Positions 36,507 to 46,028 are shown, counted from the stretch's first letter. The stretch: DNA of 58,278 bases from Clostridia bacterium (GCA_012523575.1 JAAYIF010000011.1:1-58278); one strand, 5' to 3'. Translations and numbers: made by a program. The notes: generated from the letters alone by a model not told the origin.

Positions 36507-37808
36507 TTAATATTTACGCTTGTCAATAACCCTTTTAGCCTTTCCTTCGCTTCGTTCAATGGTTTTAGGCTCCACCAGCTTAACCCGGACAGATATACCC
36601 AGGGCGGTTTCAATTGCCCCCTGAATTTTTTTGCCCAAATGTTCCAGCTTCCTTACCTCATCGGCAAAAAGCTTGGAAGAAACCTCAACCAAAACCGTAA
36701 GGGTATCCAAGTTGTTTTCCCGGTCCACTATGAGTAAATAATGGGGTTCAGTATAACCAATTTCCAGTAAAACACTTTCAATTTGAGACGGAAATACATT
36801 TACACCGCGAATAATTAGCATATCATCGGTACGGCCGCTTACCCTGCTCATACGGGCATTGGTTCTGCCGCAGGGGCAGGGCTCAGTGGTTATGCTGGCA
36901 ATGTCCCTTGTTCTGTAGCGTATAACTGGCAGTCCTTCTTTGGTCAGAGAAGTAAAAACCAATTCCCCCATTTCCCCTTCGGGCAGGGGTTCCCCCGTTT
37001 GGGGATCAATAACTTCCACAATGAAGTGATCCTCAGCTACATGAAGGCCGTTTTTCTCAAGGCACTCCACCGCCACTCCTGGCCCAATAACCTCGCTGAG
37101 GCCGTAAATGTCAATGGCATTTATACCCAGCTTTTTCTCAATTTCCTGCCGCATATTATCGCTCCAAGGCTCAGCCCCGAAAATACCGCACTTTAATTTT
37201 ATATCCTTTTCAGGATCTATTCCCATTTCATTCATAACCTCTGCAATATATAAAGAGTAGGAAGGAGTACATGTTAAAACGGTGCTCCCGCAGTCCTTCA
37301 TGATTAATACCTGACGTTTAGTATTACCGCCGGAAATGGGAATAACCGAAGCTCCCAGGCGTTCTGCTCCATAATGAACTCCAAGACCTCCGGTAAAAAG
37401 CCCATAGCCGTAGGCATTTTGTATAATATCCTTCCGCGTAGCACCCCCTGAAACAAGGGCCCTGGCCATTAGTTCCGCCCAGACGTTAATGTCGTTTCTG
37501 GTATAACCCACCACCGTAGGTTTTCCGGTGGTGCCCGAAGAAGAATGAATCCTTACGATTTCACTTAAGGGAGCGGCAAACATGCCGTAGGGATAGTTGT
37601 CCCTCAGATCATCCTTGGTGGTAAAGGGCAGCTTTCTTAAGTCTTCCAGGCTCTGGATGTCATCGGGTTCAATTCCTACCTCTTGCATAGTCCTTCTATA
37701 GTGGGGTACATTATGAAAGGCCCTTTCCACAGTCATTTTTAGCCTTTCTAGCTGCAGCTGTTTCAATTCTTCCCGGGGAAGGCACTCAAATTTTTGATTC
37801 CAGTACAT
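36507..37808 (-). CDS. paaK: Phenylacetate-CoA ligase (arylacetate-CoA ligase)
   Basis: A 433-residue AMP-forming ligase activating phenylacetate or related aryl acids as CoA thioesters. The AMP-binding loop is [17 protein letters not shown] (around residues 88-104); [11 protein letters not shown] and RTRDIASI...[19 protein letters not shown] are the later adenylation motifs. Strong ribosome site AAGGAGG. In anaerobes such a ligase often goes with 2-oxoacid:ferredoxin oxidoreductases (indolepyruvate type) in amino acid fermentation; none is visible here. Confidence 0.92.
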   Translation of the reverse strand: MYWNQKFECLPREELKQLQLERLKMTVERAFHNVPHYRRTMQEVGIEPDDIQSLEDLRKLPFTTKDDLRDNYPYGMFAAPLSEIVRIHSSSGTTGKPTVVGYTRNDINVWAELMARALVSGGATRKDIIQNAYGYGLFTGGLGVHYGAERLGASVIPISGGNTKRQVLIMKDCGSTVLTCTPSYSLYIAEVMNEMGIDPEKDIKLKCGIFGAEPWSDNMRQEIEKKLGINAIDIYGLSEVIGPGVAVECLEKNGLHVAEDHFIVEVIDPQTGEPLPEGEMGELVFTSLTKEGLPVIRYRTRDIASITTEPCPCGRTNARMSRVSGRTDDMLIIRGVNVFPSQIESVLLEIGYTEPHYLLIVDRENNLDTLTVLVEVSSKLFADEVRKLEHLGKKIQGAIETALGISVRVKLVEPKTIERSEGKAKRVIDKRKY

Positions 37809-37933
37809 AAAAACTTACCTCCTTAGGCTGCCATCGCGGAATTTTATATAGTATAAATTCTATAATTTAAAAGTTCTTTGGGCAATATGTTTTTTATTTT
37901 TCGTTGCCCTGAAGCTTGCTAAAAGCGGTTAGT

Positions 37934-39178
37934 TTATTTGTTTCTTAAAATATGCTCCTTTCCGCTGTATATAAAAACCACCGGCCTTCCCTCCCAAAAG
38001 GTTTCAAGGCTAACGGTTTCCCCCCAGAGCAGATGGATGAGCTCGAGGGTTTTTTTAGCGTAATAAGAATTACGCTGGCGTCCGTCATACTGATGCCGCA
38101 GGCAGAGCTCGTTATTATCTTCTTCCCCTTCTGCAATGACAATCAAGGGGTGCCAGCAGCCGTAAATTCCCCTTAACAAAAGCTTTTTTATTATTGCCGG
38201 GTCTGAAACGATTTCCCTAACTCCACTTTTCCCTTTTCTGTAGAAAAAAAGCCCAAGCTTTTTTATAAGGTCAAGGGAAAGATATTTCTCAATAAAACCC
38301 AAATCATTCTCCCTGCGCCTGATCCTGAAAATTTCCTTTATACCCAATTCTTTCTCAAGGGCAGTGAATATTTCCTTCCCAAAAAGGTATAAATTAATTT
38401 CCCCCATCTCATGGGATAGGGTTTCGGCATTTTTCACAGCAAATTCAACGGCTTCCTCCGCCGGCAGATCCAGCTCCCGGAGAATTCTGGTATGCCAGAA
38501 AGCGGCCCAGCCTTCATTTATTATCCTGGTGCGGGCAAGGGAGCGAAAATATTCAAGCTCTCCCCGCAGGCGGTGGATTATCTCCCTTTGCCAACTTTCA
38601 AGCACCTCTGATTTTCTACATAGGTACAGGTATATATCCTCCTCACCCGTCCTTTGAAAGCCCTTATCATCGCCCCTTAATCCCTGGGAAAAATAAAGGC
38701 TCCTTAGGGCCAAAACCGCTTCCAAAAACTTTTCAACCCTCTGTTTCCCATAACATTCTTCATATTCCAAAAGGAGCCTGTGGTTTTCGGCGAAAAATCT
38801 TAAAACAGTTTTGGGATCATGGGAATAATGGATGTTGTTTTTAAAAAAATCGCTGTGTGCAAAGGCATGGGCCACCGCCATTTTATTTTCCAGGATGGTA
38901 TTCCCTTTTAGAAGAAAGGCGATACACGGATCGCTGTTGACAACCAATTCATGAACTTTTACAAGCCCCAAACGATGCCGAAGGTACAGCTTGTAAAAAT
39001 CTCTGCCAAAAATCCAATGGCTGAAGCGTCCAGTCATTCCGTATGCCCCTATAAAGGACATCTCTTCCGGAGTGCAGAGTACAAATTTCATATCAAAAAA
39101 ATCAAGGCCCAATTCACTTGCCTTATCTTCAATCCTTTCAATATCAAGCTCCAAGGCCTTTAAGTCCAACGGCAGCAC
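37934..39178 (-). CDS. spoVR: SpoVR family protein
   Basis: A 414-residue protein of the SpoVR/YcgB family, implicated in spore cortex formation in B. subtilis. Visible features: GRFSHWIFGRDFYKLYLRHRLGL, ELVVNSDPCIAFLL, VAHAFAHSDFFKNN, and the central NEGWAAFWHTRI, which carries conserved histidine and tryptophan residues. It is shorter than YcgB (about 500). GTG start with GAGAGGGTG upstream. Third gene of the prkA-yhbH-spoVR operon. Confidence 0.9.
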   Translation of the reverse strand: MLPLDLKALELDIERIEDKASELGLDFFDMKFVLCTPEEMSFIGAYGMTGRFSHWIFGRDFYKLYLRHRLGLVKVHELVVNSDPCIAFLLKGNTILENKMAVAHAFAHSDFFKNNIHYSHDPKTVLRFFAENHRLLLEYEECYGKQRVEKFLEAVLALRSLYFSQGLRGDDKGFQRTGEEDIYLYLCRKSEVLESWQREIIHRLRGELEYFRSLARTRIINEGWAAFWHTRILRELDLPAEEAVEFAVKNAETLSHEMGEINLYLFGKEIFTALEKELGIKEIFRIRRRENDLGFIEKYLSLDLIKKLGLFFYRKGKSGVREIVSDPAIIKKLLLRGIYGCWHPLIVIAEGEEDNNELCLRHQYDGRQRNSYYAKKTLELIHLLWGETVSLETFWEGRPVVFIYSGKEHILRNK

Positions 39179-39199
39179 ACCACCCTCTCCCCACTTCCC

Positions 39200-40363
39200 C
39201 TACCCTTTAGGGGCAGGACTAAAAATTTTTCTCAAAACTGAAAGGGCTTGTTTTTTTGTGCCGGCCCTGAACTTTAGGAAATTTTTGTTTTTTACGAACC
39301 TCAAATAATAAAAAAACATTGAGGGGTTTTGGGAGTTCCCCTTAAAAATTTCCCCATATAAAAACCGGTCGGCAATCTTCAAAAGACGCTCCAGAAAATA
39401 CCGGCTCCTTTGGTTATCAGAGGGCAGATTATTACCGTCCGTAAGATGCAGCACAAAAGCGGGGCACCCCCTGGAAATGAAATCCCTTTCCATAATCTTA
39501 AGGGCCAATTCATAGGCCGAAGAATATTTGGTTCCTCCATAGGAGGGCCTCTGGAAAAAATCAGCTTCCTCCACTTCTTCAGCCCTTGTGTTGTGTGTAA
39601 GGTAAAGGATTTTCACTTTTTTGTACCTGGCCTTTAAAAATCGCTGGGTTAAAAAAAACATCATCCGGGCAAGATGCCTGTGATACAGCTCCATGGAAGC
39701 CGAAGCATCCAAAATGAACAAAAATCCAAAGTCGGGATCTTCTTCCTTAAAGGAAGGCACCCTATACCTAAAATCCCCTGGGGAAAATCCGCCCACCGTT
39801 GGAAAGCCCCTAAGGGCATTTCTTTTTAAATTTTCCATAACGGTCCTTCGTCTGTCCGGGCAGCCGCCCCCGTGGGAAACAATCTCCACATCCCCGTCCT
39901 TAATCTCACCTTCAACGGAAATCTTTTTGTTGGGTTTGGGCAATGCCCATTCCTTAAAATCAATTTCTTTTAGGTCTTCGTGAAAAAATTCCTCTAATGT
40001 TTTATGAAAAACGGCTCCGCTCAAGGAGCCTTCCTTTCCCGCTGGAGCACCCGCTTCTCCCTTGGAAAAATTTCTTCTGTCGGTTTCTTGTCCCAAACCC
40101 AAAGAAAAGGCCCCTGCGCCGTCAAATTTGAAGCCGTAATTCTTTACAAAGGGAATTAGAACCCTAAAAATTTTTCCTTCCCCATTTTCAACCACATATT
40201 CCTCTTCATAGATATTTTCTAAAAATTCCTTTTCTAAAAAGCCCTTTAAAATTTCCTGATGGCGCCTCCAATCCGGAAAGCCCCTTACCGCAATACAGAG
40301 CCTCTCTCCATACAGACCCAAACCCTTTTTTCCTTTCAAAACCAAAGCCCCCTTTAAGCCCAC
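39200..40363 (-). CDS. yhbH: YhbH/YeaH family protein (DUF444, VWA-like)
   Basis: A DUF444 protein (up to 387 residues) that always goes with PrkA. The N-terminal WRRHQEILKGFLEKEF matches the YhbH start; the C-terminal half is a von Willebrand A-like fold with a MIDAS-like DASASMELYHRHLARMMFFL (in YhbH, DTSGSMG), LTHNTRAEEVEEADFF and GGTKYSSAYELAL. The GTG at 40363 overlaps prkA by 10 bases but lacks a good ribosome site; TTG at 40321 behind AAAGGA is an alternative. DASASM replaces the usual DxSxS-G, keeping the metal-binding residues. Confidence 0.85.
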   Translation of the reverse strand: MGLKGALVLKGKKGLGLYGERLCIAVRGFPDWRRHQEILKGFLEKEFLENIYEEEYVVENGEGKIFRVLIPFVKNYGFKFDGAGAFSLGLGQETDRRNFSKGEAGAPAGKEGSLSGAVFHKTLEEFFHEDLKEIDFKEWALPKPNKKISVEGEIKDGDVEIVSHGGGCPDRRRTVMENLKRNALRGFPTVGGFSPGDFRYRVPSFKEEDPDFGFLFILDASASMELYHRHLARMMFFLTQRFLKARYKKVKILYLTHNTRAEEVEEADFFQRPSYGGTKYSSAYELALKIMERDFISRGCPAFVLHLTDGNNLPSDNQRSRYFLERLLKIADRFLYGEIFKGNSQNPSMFFYYLRFVKNKNFLKFRAGTKKQALSVLRKIFSPAPKG

Positions 40364-42240
40364 AGCCGAAGCCAGTAATCAAGAAGTTCCCGGGCACATA
40401 CGAGGCAGTATCCCAAAGAGTTAATCAACCCTTCCAAAAGCTCCTTTTTGGCATCCGAAGAATCTTCCCCGTTACTTTTAAGCCCAAGGGCCGCTTCACA
40501 AAAAATTTTCTTTTCCACGGCCTCCCTGATGCCCCGATGACTTTCAAGGTTAAAATCTTTCCCCCTTTGGGCATAGATCCTTAAGCGGGCATGGATTTCC
40601 TCCCTGAAAACCGACCTTGCCGGTTCTGAGACTATTCCCAGCTCCCTCTCTATCAAACCCATAAATTCCTCATCTGCCCCATTCTTTATTTCAGTAGAAG
40701 CTGATTCTTCCTTCTCTTCAAAAAGAAGCTTTATATTTTCCAAATACCTCTGGATTTCTTCCTTAACCCGGTGGAAATTTTTCTTTATAACTATACTTTT
40801 TATGTCCCTTTCCAGCAGGGCTTGGTATTCTCTCCAGGCTAAATCCAAAAGCCCGCTGTATCTATCCACCTCTTCATCGGATAAGGTCATATGTCGGTTA
40901 ATCCCCTCCTTTAGGGAGGCTAAAATGTCCAGAGCGTTGATACATTTTTTTTCCGCAGAAACCAGAGCATAGGATAAACGCTCTGCCACAACCCTGGGGT
41001 CTATCCCTTCAAAGCCTTCCCGGGGAAATTCCCTTTTTAGTTCCTCCACATCAAAGGCAGTATATCCTCCCTCCAGTTCCCCGTCATAGAGCTTCATTTT
41101 TTTCACCAGATTTATCCCGGACCTGCTGCTTTCCTTTAAACGGGTAAGAACTGAAAAATACGCAGCTGCGGTCAGAGTATGGGGCGCTATGTGCTTGCCG
41201 CCGCCCTTTCCCCAGAGGCTTTGGGAAATCAATTTCTCATATATCTTTACCTCTTCGGATACTTTAAGGTTATAGGGAACGGGAACCACAAAGAGCCTGG
41301 ATTTTAAAGCCTCATTTTTTTCTTCCTCTATAAATTTTTTAAATTCCCCTTCATTGGTGTGCCCCACCACCAGTTCATCAGCGGAAATCAGAGCATAACG
41401 CCCCGCTTTGAAACACCCCTCCTGGGCAAGGCTTAAAAGGACATAAAGAAATTTCACATCAGCCTTAAAGATTTCCTGAAATTCCATAATCCCCCTGTTG
41501 GCTTTGTTCAGTTCCCCGTCAAACCTGTAGGCCCGGGGATCTGATTCCGAACCGTATTGGCCCACTGTAGAAAAATCCATACTCCCAACCAATTCCGCCA
41601 TATCTTGAGATTTGGGGTCAGAAGGGCTGAAGGTTCCTATTCCCACCCGATCCTGTTCGGAAATAAATATCCTTTCCACTAAAACATCCTCTATCTTTCC
41701 CCCGTAAGCTTCCCTAACCATAAGCCTGCAAAAGGGGCAAAGTTCTCCCTCTACATTAATCCCAAAGGATTCCTCAAACTCCGGCCTAAGACCTTGGGGG
41801 ATAAGGTGCAGGGGTTCTTCCTGCATGGGACAACCCTTAATTGCATACAAAGCTCCTCGGGGGGTTTTTGTATACTTTTCCAGTCCTCTCTTTAACAAAT
41901 TAACAATGGTTGACTTTCCGCTGCCCACAGGGCCCACTAGTACAAGAATGCGCCTTTTGGTATCCAGATGGCAGGAAGCCGGTTTTAAATATTCCTCCAC
42001 TATCCTTTTAAGGGTATCCCCCAGGCCAAAGATCTCCCCGACAAAAAAATTATATATTTTCTCCTTTCCCCTGTACGAAACCCCGGCTTCCATGATCATG
42101 TCAAAAACCCTTGCATGGGCGCTCCTGGCAATGCGGGGATCCCTTTCAACCAGTTTGAGGTAATCCTTAAAGGTACCTTCCCATTTAAGCTTTTCTTCCC
42201 GTTTATTATGGAAAGTGATTTTCTGCACAAAATCAGCCAT
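40354..42240 (-). CDS. prkA: Serine protein kinase PrkA
   Basis: A 628-residue AAA-related serine kinase/ATPase with Walker A GPVGSGKST at 103-111. The N-terminal AAA_PrkA domain covers about residues 1-370 (RIARSAHARVFDMI, LELNKANRGIMEFQEI with the ELNKANRG motif, GHTNEGEF), and the kinase domain follows. In B. subtilis PrkA is expressed in sporulation and its E. coli counterpart YeaG acts in stress adaptation. GGGGAGACGG lies upstream of the ATG. First gene of the operon with yhbH and spoVR. Confidence 0.94.
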   Translation of the reverse strand: MADFVQKITFHNKREEKLKWEGTFKDYLKLVERDPRIARSAHARVFDMIMEAGVSYRGKEKIYNFFVGEIFGLGDTLKRIVEEYLKPASCHLDTKRRILVLVGPVGSGKSTIVNLLKRGLEKYTKTPRGALYAIKGCPMQEEPLHLIPQGLRPEFEESFGINVEGELCPFCRLMVREAYGGKIEDVLVERIFISEQDRVGIGTFSPSDPKSQDMAELVGSMDFSTVGQYGSESDPRAYRFDGELNKANRGIMEFQEIFKADVKFLYVLLSLAQEGCFKAGRYALISADELVVGHTNEGEFKKFIEEEKNEALKSRLFVVPVPYNLKVSEEVKIYEKLISQSLWGKGGGKHIAPHTLTAAAYFSVLTRLKESSRSGINLVKKMKLYDGELEGGYTAFDVEELKREFPREGFEGIDPRVVAERLSYALVSAEKKCINALDILASLKEGINRHMTLSDEEVDRYSGLLDLAWREYQALLERDIKSIVIKKNFHRVKEEIQRYLENIKLLFEEKEESASTEIKNGADEEFMGLIERELGIVSEPARSVFREEIHARLRIYAQRGKDFNLESHRGIREAVEKKIFCEAALGLKSNGEDSSDAKKELLEGLINSLGYCLVCARELLDYWLRLWA

Positions 42241-42516
42241 TTATTTAGCCGTCTCCCCAGATAAGTCTCCGTTTTTATCAATACATTTCTATGAAAACAA
42301 AAAAGCCTTATGAATTAATCTCTAAAAAAGAAGCAAGTTAATTCCCAAAGGCTAAAAAGGATTTTCAGCATTAAAATAGAACACCATAAAAAGGAACATA
42401 AAAATATTGGAAGTTCTTTTTTTACCGCTAAATTATAAAAAAATCAGGAATAACTTAAATTTAGGAATAATAAAACTAATGGGAACAAATATGGGCCTGT
42501 AAAAGGAGGAAAATTC

Positions 42517-43257
42517 ATGCGATACGGTACCGATTTTATTATTAACAAAGACGGCACCTTGGACTTTTCTGAAAACATTAAAGCCCCAAGGCCGGCAATA
42601 CGTAGGTTTAAAGATGCCGCCAACGTTCTTTATCCCTATCAAAAGGTTAAACCCGACAAAACCCCCATTTACTATATGTACCGGGGGGTATACCGCAAAG
42701 GGGATGATCAGCAGTTTAAGGAGAATAACGTTCGCCATGACATAACTATCCTTCAGCCGGGATTCATGGGGCAGGAGTATATAAAAACCGTGGGGCATTT
42801 TCACCCTAAAAAGCCCGGGTCCGAAGAGACTTATCCTGAATACTACGAGGTGCTCTATGGAGAAGCCCTTTACCTTTTCCAAAAAAATACCCCGGACGGA
42901 GATGTGGAGGAGGTCTTCATCGTAACTGCCAGGCAGGGAGACAAGGTATATATTAACCCTGGGTACGGGCACGTAACAATAAACCCGGGCCCAAACCATT
43001 TGGTTATGGCGAACCTTGTGGCGGATACCTTTAAGTCGGACTACAAGCCCATCGAAAGGAAAAAGGGAGCTGCCTATTTCTATATCAAAAACAATCTGGG
43101 GGAACATGAATTCGTTCCTAACCCAAATTATAAAAATTCTCCCGAGCTCAAACTCATTCCCGCTGAAGAAAGGGATCAGCCCGTAGAGATCCCCGAAGGA
43201 AAAACCCTTTACGAAGCATTTTTAGAGGATCCCCTAAAATTTTCATTCTTGAAATAA
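42517..43257 (+). CDS. pgi: Cupin-type glucose-6-phosphate isomerase
   Basis: A 246-residue metal-dependent isomerase of the archaeal cupin type (PF06560), unrelated to the common PGI fold. The cupin motif is GHFHPKKPGSEETYPEYYEVLYGEA, with metal ligands H, H and E, and a later histidine in GYGHVTINPG. The ATG has AAAGGAGGAAAA directly upstream. It is alone on the plus strand and followed by a strong terminator. The enzyme interconverts glucose 6-phosphate and fructose 6-phosphate; this type occurs in Thermococcales and some bacteria, so lateral transfer is possible. Confidence 0.9.
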   Translation: MRYGTDFIINKDGTLDFSENIKAPRPAIRRFKDAANVLYPYQKVKPDKTPIYYMYRGVYRKGDDQQFKENNVRHDITILQPGFMGQEYIKTVGHFHPKKPGSEETYPEYYEVLYGEALYLFQKNTPDGDVEEVFIVTARQGDKVYINPGYGHVTINPGPNHLVMANLVADTFKSDYKPIERKKGAAYFYIKNNLGEHEFVPNPNYKNSPELKLIPAEERDQPVEIPEGKTLYEAFLEDPLKFSFLK

Positions 43258-43260
43258 AAA

Positions 43261-43289
43261 AACCAGGGCAGTTTGCCCTGGTTTTTTTA
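43261..43289. terminator. Bidirectional terminator between pgi and the His-rich gene
   Basis: ACCAGGGCA, GTT loop, TGCCCTGGTTTTTTT; the left arm is preceded by seven A. It serves pgi on the plus strand and the His-rich gene on the minus strand. Confidence 0.9.
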
Positions 43290-43574
43290 TCAGCCTGAAA
43301 ACTCCGTTACCGTTACATGGTGGTGATGATGATCATGTTCACCGGCATGATGATGGTGAAGATGCTCCAACTGATGCTTCGCTTTAGCTAATTTTTCTCC
43401 CGCCTTTGCTAAATTTTCCACGGCACATCTTAAGCTTGCTGCAATGTCCGCTGCGCCCATTTCAAGAAAATAATCAGCCCAGGCCAAGATTTCCTTTCTT
43501 AAACCGTTTTCCCTTTGGAAAAGCTGCTCTACCGCCAGCTCAAGCCCACGATAGTCGATACCGTTTTGGCACAT
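43290..43574 (-). CDS. Small protein with histidine-rich C-terminus
   Basis: A 94-residue protein. Residues 10-66 are an amphipathic helical stretch; residues 67-86 contain 12 histidines in HQLEHLHHHHAGEHDHHHHH. The tail should bind Ni(II) or Zn(II). I do not recognise the family. It lies about 120 bases downstream of hypE on the same strand and is the last gene before the terminator, so it is a candidate nickel-handling protein for hydrogenase maturation; this is inference. AGGGAGAGGATT precedes the ATG. C50 and C2 are the only cysteines. Confidence 0.75.
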   Translation of the reverse strand: MCQNGIDYRGLELAVEQLFQRENGLRKEILAWADYFLEMGAADIAASLRCAVENLAKAGEKLAKAKHQLEHLHHHHAGEHDHHHHHVTVTEFSG

Positions 43575-43698
43575 TTTAATCCTCTCCCTCCAAAGATTTA
43601 CCCTTCCTACCCTATCAAAGCTTTCTTCTATACTAGCAGAAGCAGCAAACTATGGTCAATAAAATACTAATTTACAGGCTTTAACAGAAAGACTTTTA

Positions 43699-44703
43699 TC
43701 AACATATCCGGGGAAGCTGTTCCCCGGTAAGCATATCCAGAAGCTTTGTTCCCCCAAGGGGAGTTTTAACCTTAACATCTCCCCTGCCCTCCAAAACCTC
43801 CCCGATAACCGCTGCATTTTCTCCCTCTGGAAAACGGCGGATAAAATTAACCACCTCTCCGGCAATGGCTGCATCCACTACGGCTATGAACTTACCTTCA
43901 TTGGCCAGATAAAGGGGATCCAGCCCCAATACTTCAGCGGCGCTTCTTACCTGGGGATCAAAGGGCAGAAGCTCCTCATATATCAAAAAGTCCTTGGAAG
44001 CCTGCATGGCTATTTCCTTTAAAGTGGTTGCCACCCCTCCCCGGGTAGGATCCCGCATCAGCCTAATCCCTTCATAGGCTTCCCAAAGGGGGACAATAAT
44101 GTGGTTTAGGGGTGCACAATCGCTTTTTATAACGCTTTCAAAATCAATTCCTGCCCTGCGGGAAATTATAGCCGCCCCATGATCGCCAATATTGCCGCTT
44201 ACAATAATCGCATCTCCCGTTTTTATTTTGTGGGCCTGGGAAAAATTATCAAGCATTTCCCCTACTCCCGCGGTATTTATATAAATTTTATCCCCCTTTC
44301 CCTTTTCCACAACCTTGGTATCCCCCGCAGCTATTTTTACCCCCGCAAAGCGAGCCGTTTCCCCAAGGGATCGGGCAACTTTAATCAAATCCTCCATGGG
44401 CGTTCCCTCTTCAAGAATAAAAGAAACGCTGAGGAAGCGGGGCTTTGAACCATATACCGATAAATCATTAACGGTGCCGGCACAAGCCAGTTTGCCTATG
44501 TCTCCCCCGGGGAAGAATATGGGGCTTACCACAAAGGAATCCGTGGCAAAGGCAATTTTTTTACCGCATTCTATACCTGCGGCATCGCCCATCTCTCCAA
44601 GGATATCGCTGCCAAACTCCCGGACAAAAATCTCTTCAATAAGCCGATGGGTCAAAAGCCCACCATCCCCGTGTGCCAGCAGAATTTTATCCACCCAAAT
44701 CAC
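43699..44703 (-). CDS. hypE: Hydrogenase maturation factor HypE
   Basis: HypE dehydrates the thiocarbamate on its C-terminal cysteine to form the cyanide ligands of the NiFe centre. The 334-residue chain ends with the diagnostic PRIC. The PurM-like fold shows LAHGDGGLLTHRLIEEIF at the start, SFVVSPIFFPGGDIGKLACAGTVNDLS, AAGDTKVVEKG and MRDPTRGGVATTLKEI. GTG at 44703 is the frame start; the GTG at 44694, with AAGAAGGTGA before it, is an alternative. It overlaps the hypD stop region. Confidence 0.96.
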   Translation of the reverse strand: MIWVDKILLAHGDGGLLTHRLIEEIFVREFGSDILGEMGDAAGIECGKKIAFATDSFVVSPIFFPGGDIGKLACAGTVNDLSVYGSKPRFLSVSFILEEGTPMEDLIKVARSLGETARFAGVKIAAGDTKVVEKGKGDKIYINTAGVGEMLDNFSQAHKIKTGDAIIVSGNIGDHGAAIISRRAGIDFESVIKSDCAPLNHIIVPLWEAYEGIRLMRDPTRGGVATTLKEIAMQASKDFLIYEELLPFDPQVRSAAEVLGLDPLYLANEGKFIAVVDAAIAGEVVNFIRRFPEGENAAVIGEVLEGRGDVKVKTPLGGTKLLDMLTGEQLPRIC

Positions 44704-45826
44704 CTTCTTTTAAGTTCCTGTGAAAACGGTAGTATGCCGCACAAGCCCCTTCGCTGGACACCATGCAGGGCCCTACGGGAGACGTAGGGGTACATGCACC
44801 GGCAAAAAGGGGGCACTGGTTGGGCCAAATTTTACCCTTTAAAACATCACCGCATGCACATCCCTTTGGAACCCTGCTTTCGCCGGGACTTACATGGAAC
44901 CTGTCCTTGGCATTAAATTTTTTGAATTCACCGGCAAGCTCCAGACCGCTTTGGGGTATGGTTCCTATACCCCGCCACTGGGCATCGGTTACGGTAAAAT
45001 ATCTATCAATGAGTTCCTGAGCTGCTTTATTTCCCTCTTCCTTCACCGCCCTGGGATAGGCATTGGCAACTTCCGCCTTCCCCTGGAGGATCTGATCTGC
45101 TAGATTATTTACACCCAGAAGGATATCCACAGCCTCAAAGCCCACCACAGCCGATGGGCATCCATATTCTTCCGCTAAAAAATCCCAGGCTTTTCTGCCC
45201 AGAATAACACTCACATGGCCGGGAAGTATTAAGCCGTCTATTTTAATTTCAGGATCCTCCAGTAAAATCCTCAGGGCTGGGGGAACCACCTTATGGGCAG
45301 AAAAAACAGAGAAATTTTCCAAGCCCAGAGTTTCCGCCTCCATAAGGGAAGCCGCCACGGTGGGAACGGTGGTTTCAAAACCCACCCCTAAAAAAATCAC
45401 TTCCCGTTCAGGGTTGTTAAGGGCAGTTTTTACGGCATCAAGCCCGGAATAAACCACCCTGACATCGGCACCGGCTGCTTTCTGCTCCACCAGGCTGCCC
45501 CTGCTTCCGGGAACCCGCATCATGTCCCCAAAGGTGGTTATAATTACCCCTTTAATATCCGCAAGGGCCAGCATCCAGTCAATTTCCCTGTTATCCGTAA
45601 CACACACCGGGCATCCCGGCCCGCTCTTCAGGTTAACATAGGGAAGTAGAAGATCCCTGATTCCCGTTTGGGATATATTTACGGTATGGGTACCGCAGAC
45701 CTCCATTAGATTAAGCTTTCGGCCTAGCCTATCATTTATGCGCTCCAGTTTAGGAACAAGATTTTTAAGAATTCGTTTACCCATATCCGGCTTACGGTAT
45801 TTATTCAATATTTCCTGCAGCTTCAA
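44687..45826 (-). CDS. hypD: Hydrogenase maturation factor HypD
   Basis: Iron-sulfur scaffold where the Fe(CN)2CO group is assembled with HypC. Conserved cysteine motifs are MEVCGTHTV, GPGCPVCVT, GCACGDVL and a C-terminal CPLFAGACTPTSPVGPCMVSSEGAC, which holds the [4Fe-4S] cluster. Length 379. The TTG start follows GGGAGGAGA and overlaps hypC by 26 bases, suggesting coupled translation. Confidence 0.96.
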   Translation of the reverse strand: MKLQEILNKYRKPDMGKRILKNLVPKLERINDRLGRKLNLMEVCGTHTVNISQTGIRDLLLPYVNLKSGPGCPVCVTDNREIDWMLALADIKGVIITTFGDMMRVPGSRGSLVEQKAAGADVRVVYSGLDAVKTALNNPEREVIFLGVGFETTVPTVAASLMEAETLGLENFSVFSAHKVVPPALRILLEDPEIKIDGLILPGHVSVILGRKAWDFLAEEYGCPSAVVGFEAVDILLGVNNLADQILQGKAEVANAYPRAVKEEGNKAAQELIDRYFTVTDAQWRGIGTIPQSGLELAGEFKKFNAKDRFHVSPGESRVPKGCACGDVLKGKIWPNQCPLFAGACTPTSPVGPCMVSSEGACAAYYRFHRNLKEGDLGG

Positions 45827-46028
45827 TCTCCTCCCACAATTTTAGTGTTTTTTCAGCTTCCTCCGGGCTGATTTTTTCAATGGCAAAACCGGCGTGGACC
45901 ATAACATAGTCCCCCACCTTAATGTCCTTTAAAAGGGTCGTGCCCACTTCTTTTTTTACTCCCATGAAATCCACTTCCGCAAGGTTTCCCTTAATGCTTA
46001 AAACCTTCGCCGGCAATGACAGACACAT
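45801..46028 (-). CDS. hypC: Hydrogenase maturation factor HypC
   Basis: Small 75-residue chaperone starting MCLSLPAKVL; the cysteine after the initiator methionine is the ligand that carries the iron group to the large subunit. The barrel motif GDYVMVHAGFAIEKI matches the family. ATG at 46028 has GGAGGTGG six bases upstream; earlier starts in the frame lie inside hypF. It overlaps the 3' end of hypF by 38 bases and hypD follows. Confidence 0.95.
   Translation of the reverse strand: MCLSLPAKVLSIKGNLAEVDFMGVKKEVGTTLLKDIKVGDYVMVHAGFAIEKISPEEAEKTLKLWEEIEAAGNIE

Noticed and set aside
42433..43107. Minus-strand frame of 224 codons
   Set aside because: It is the antisense of the cupin phosphoglucose isomerase, which has motifs, ribosome site and terminator.
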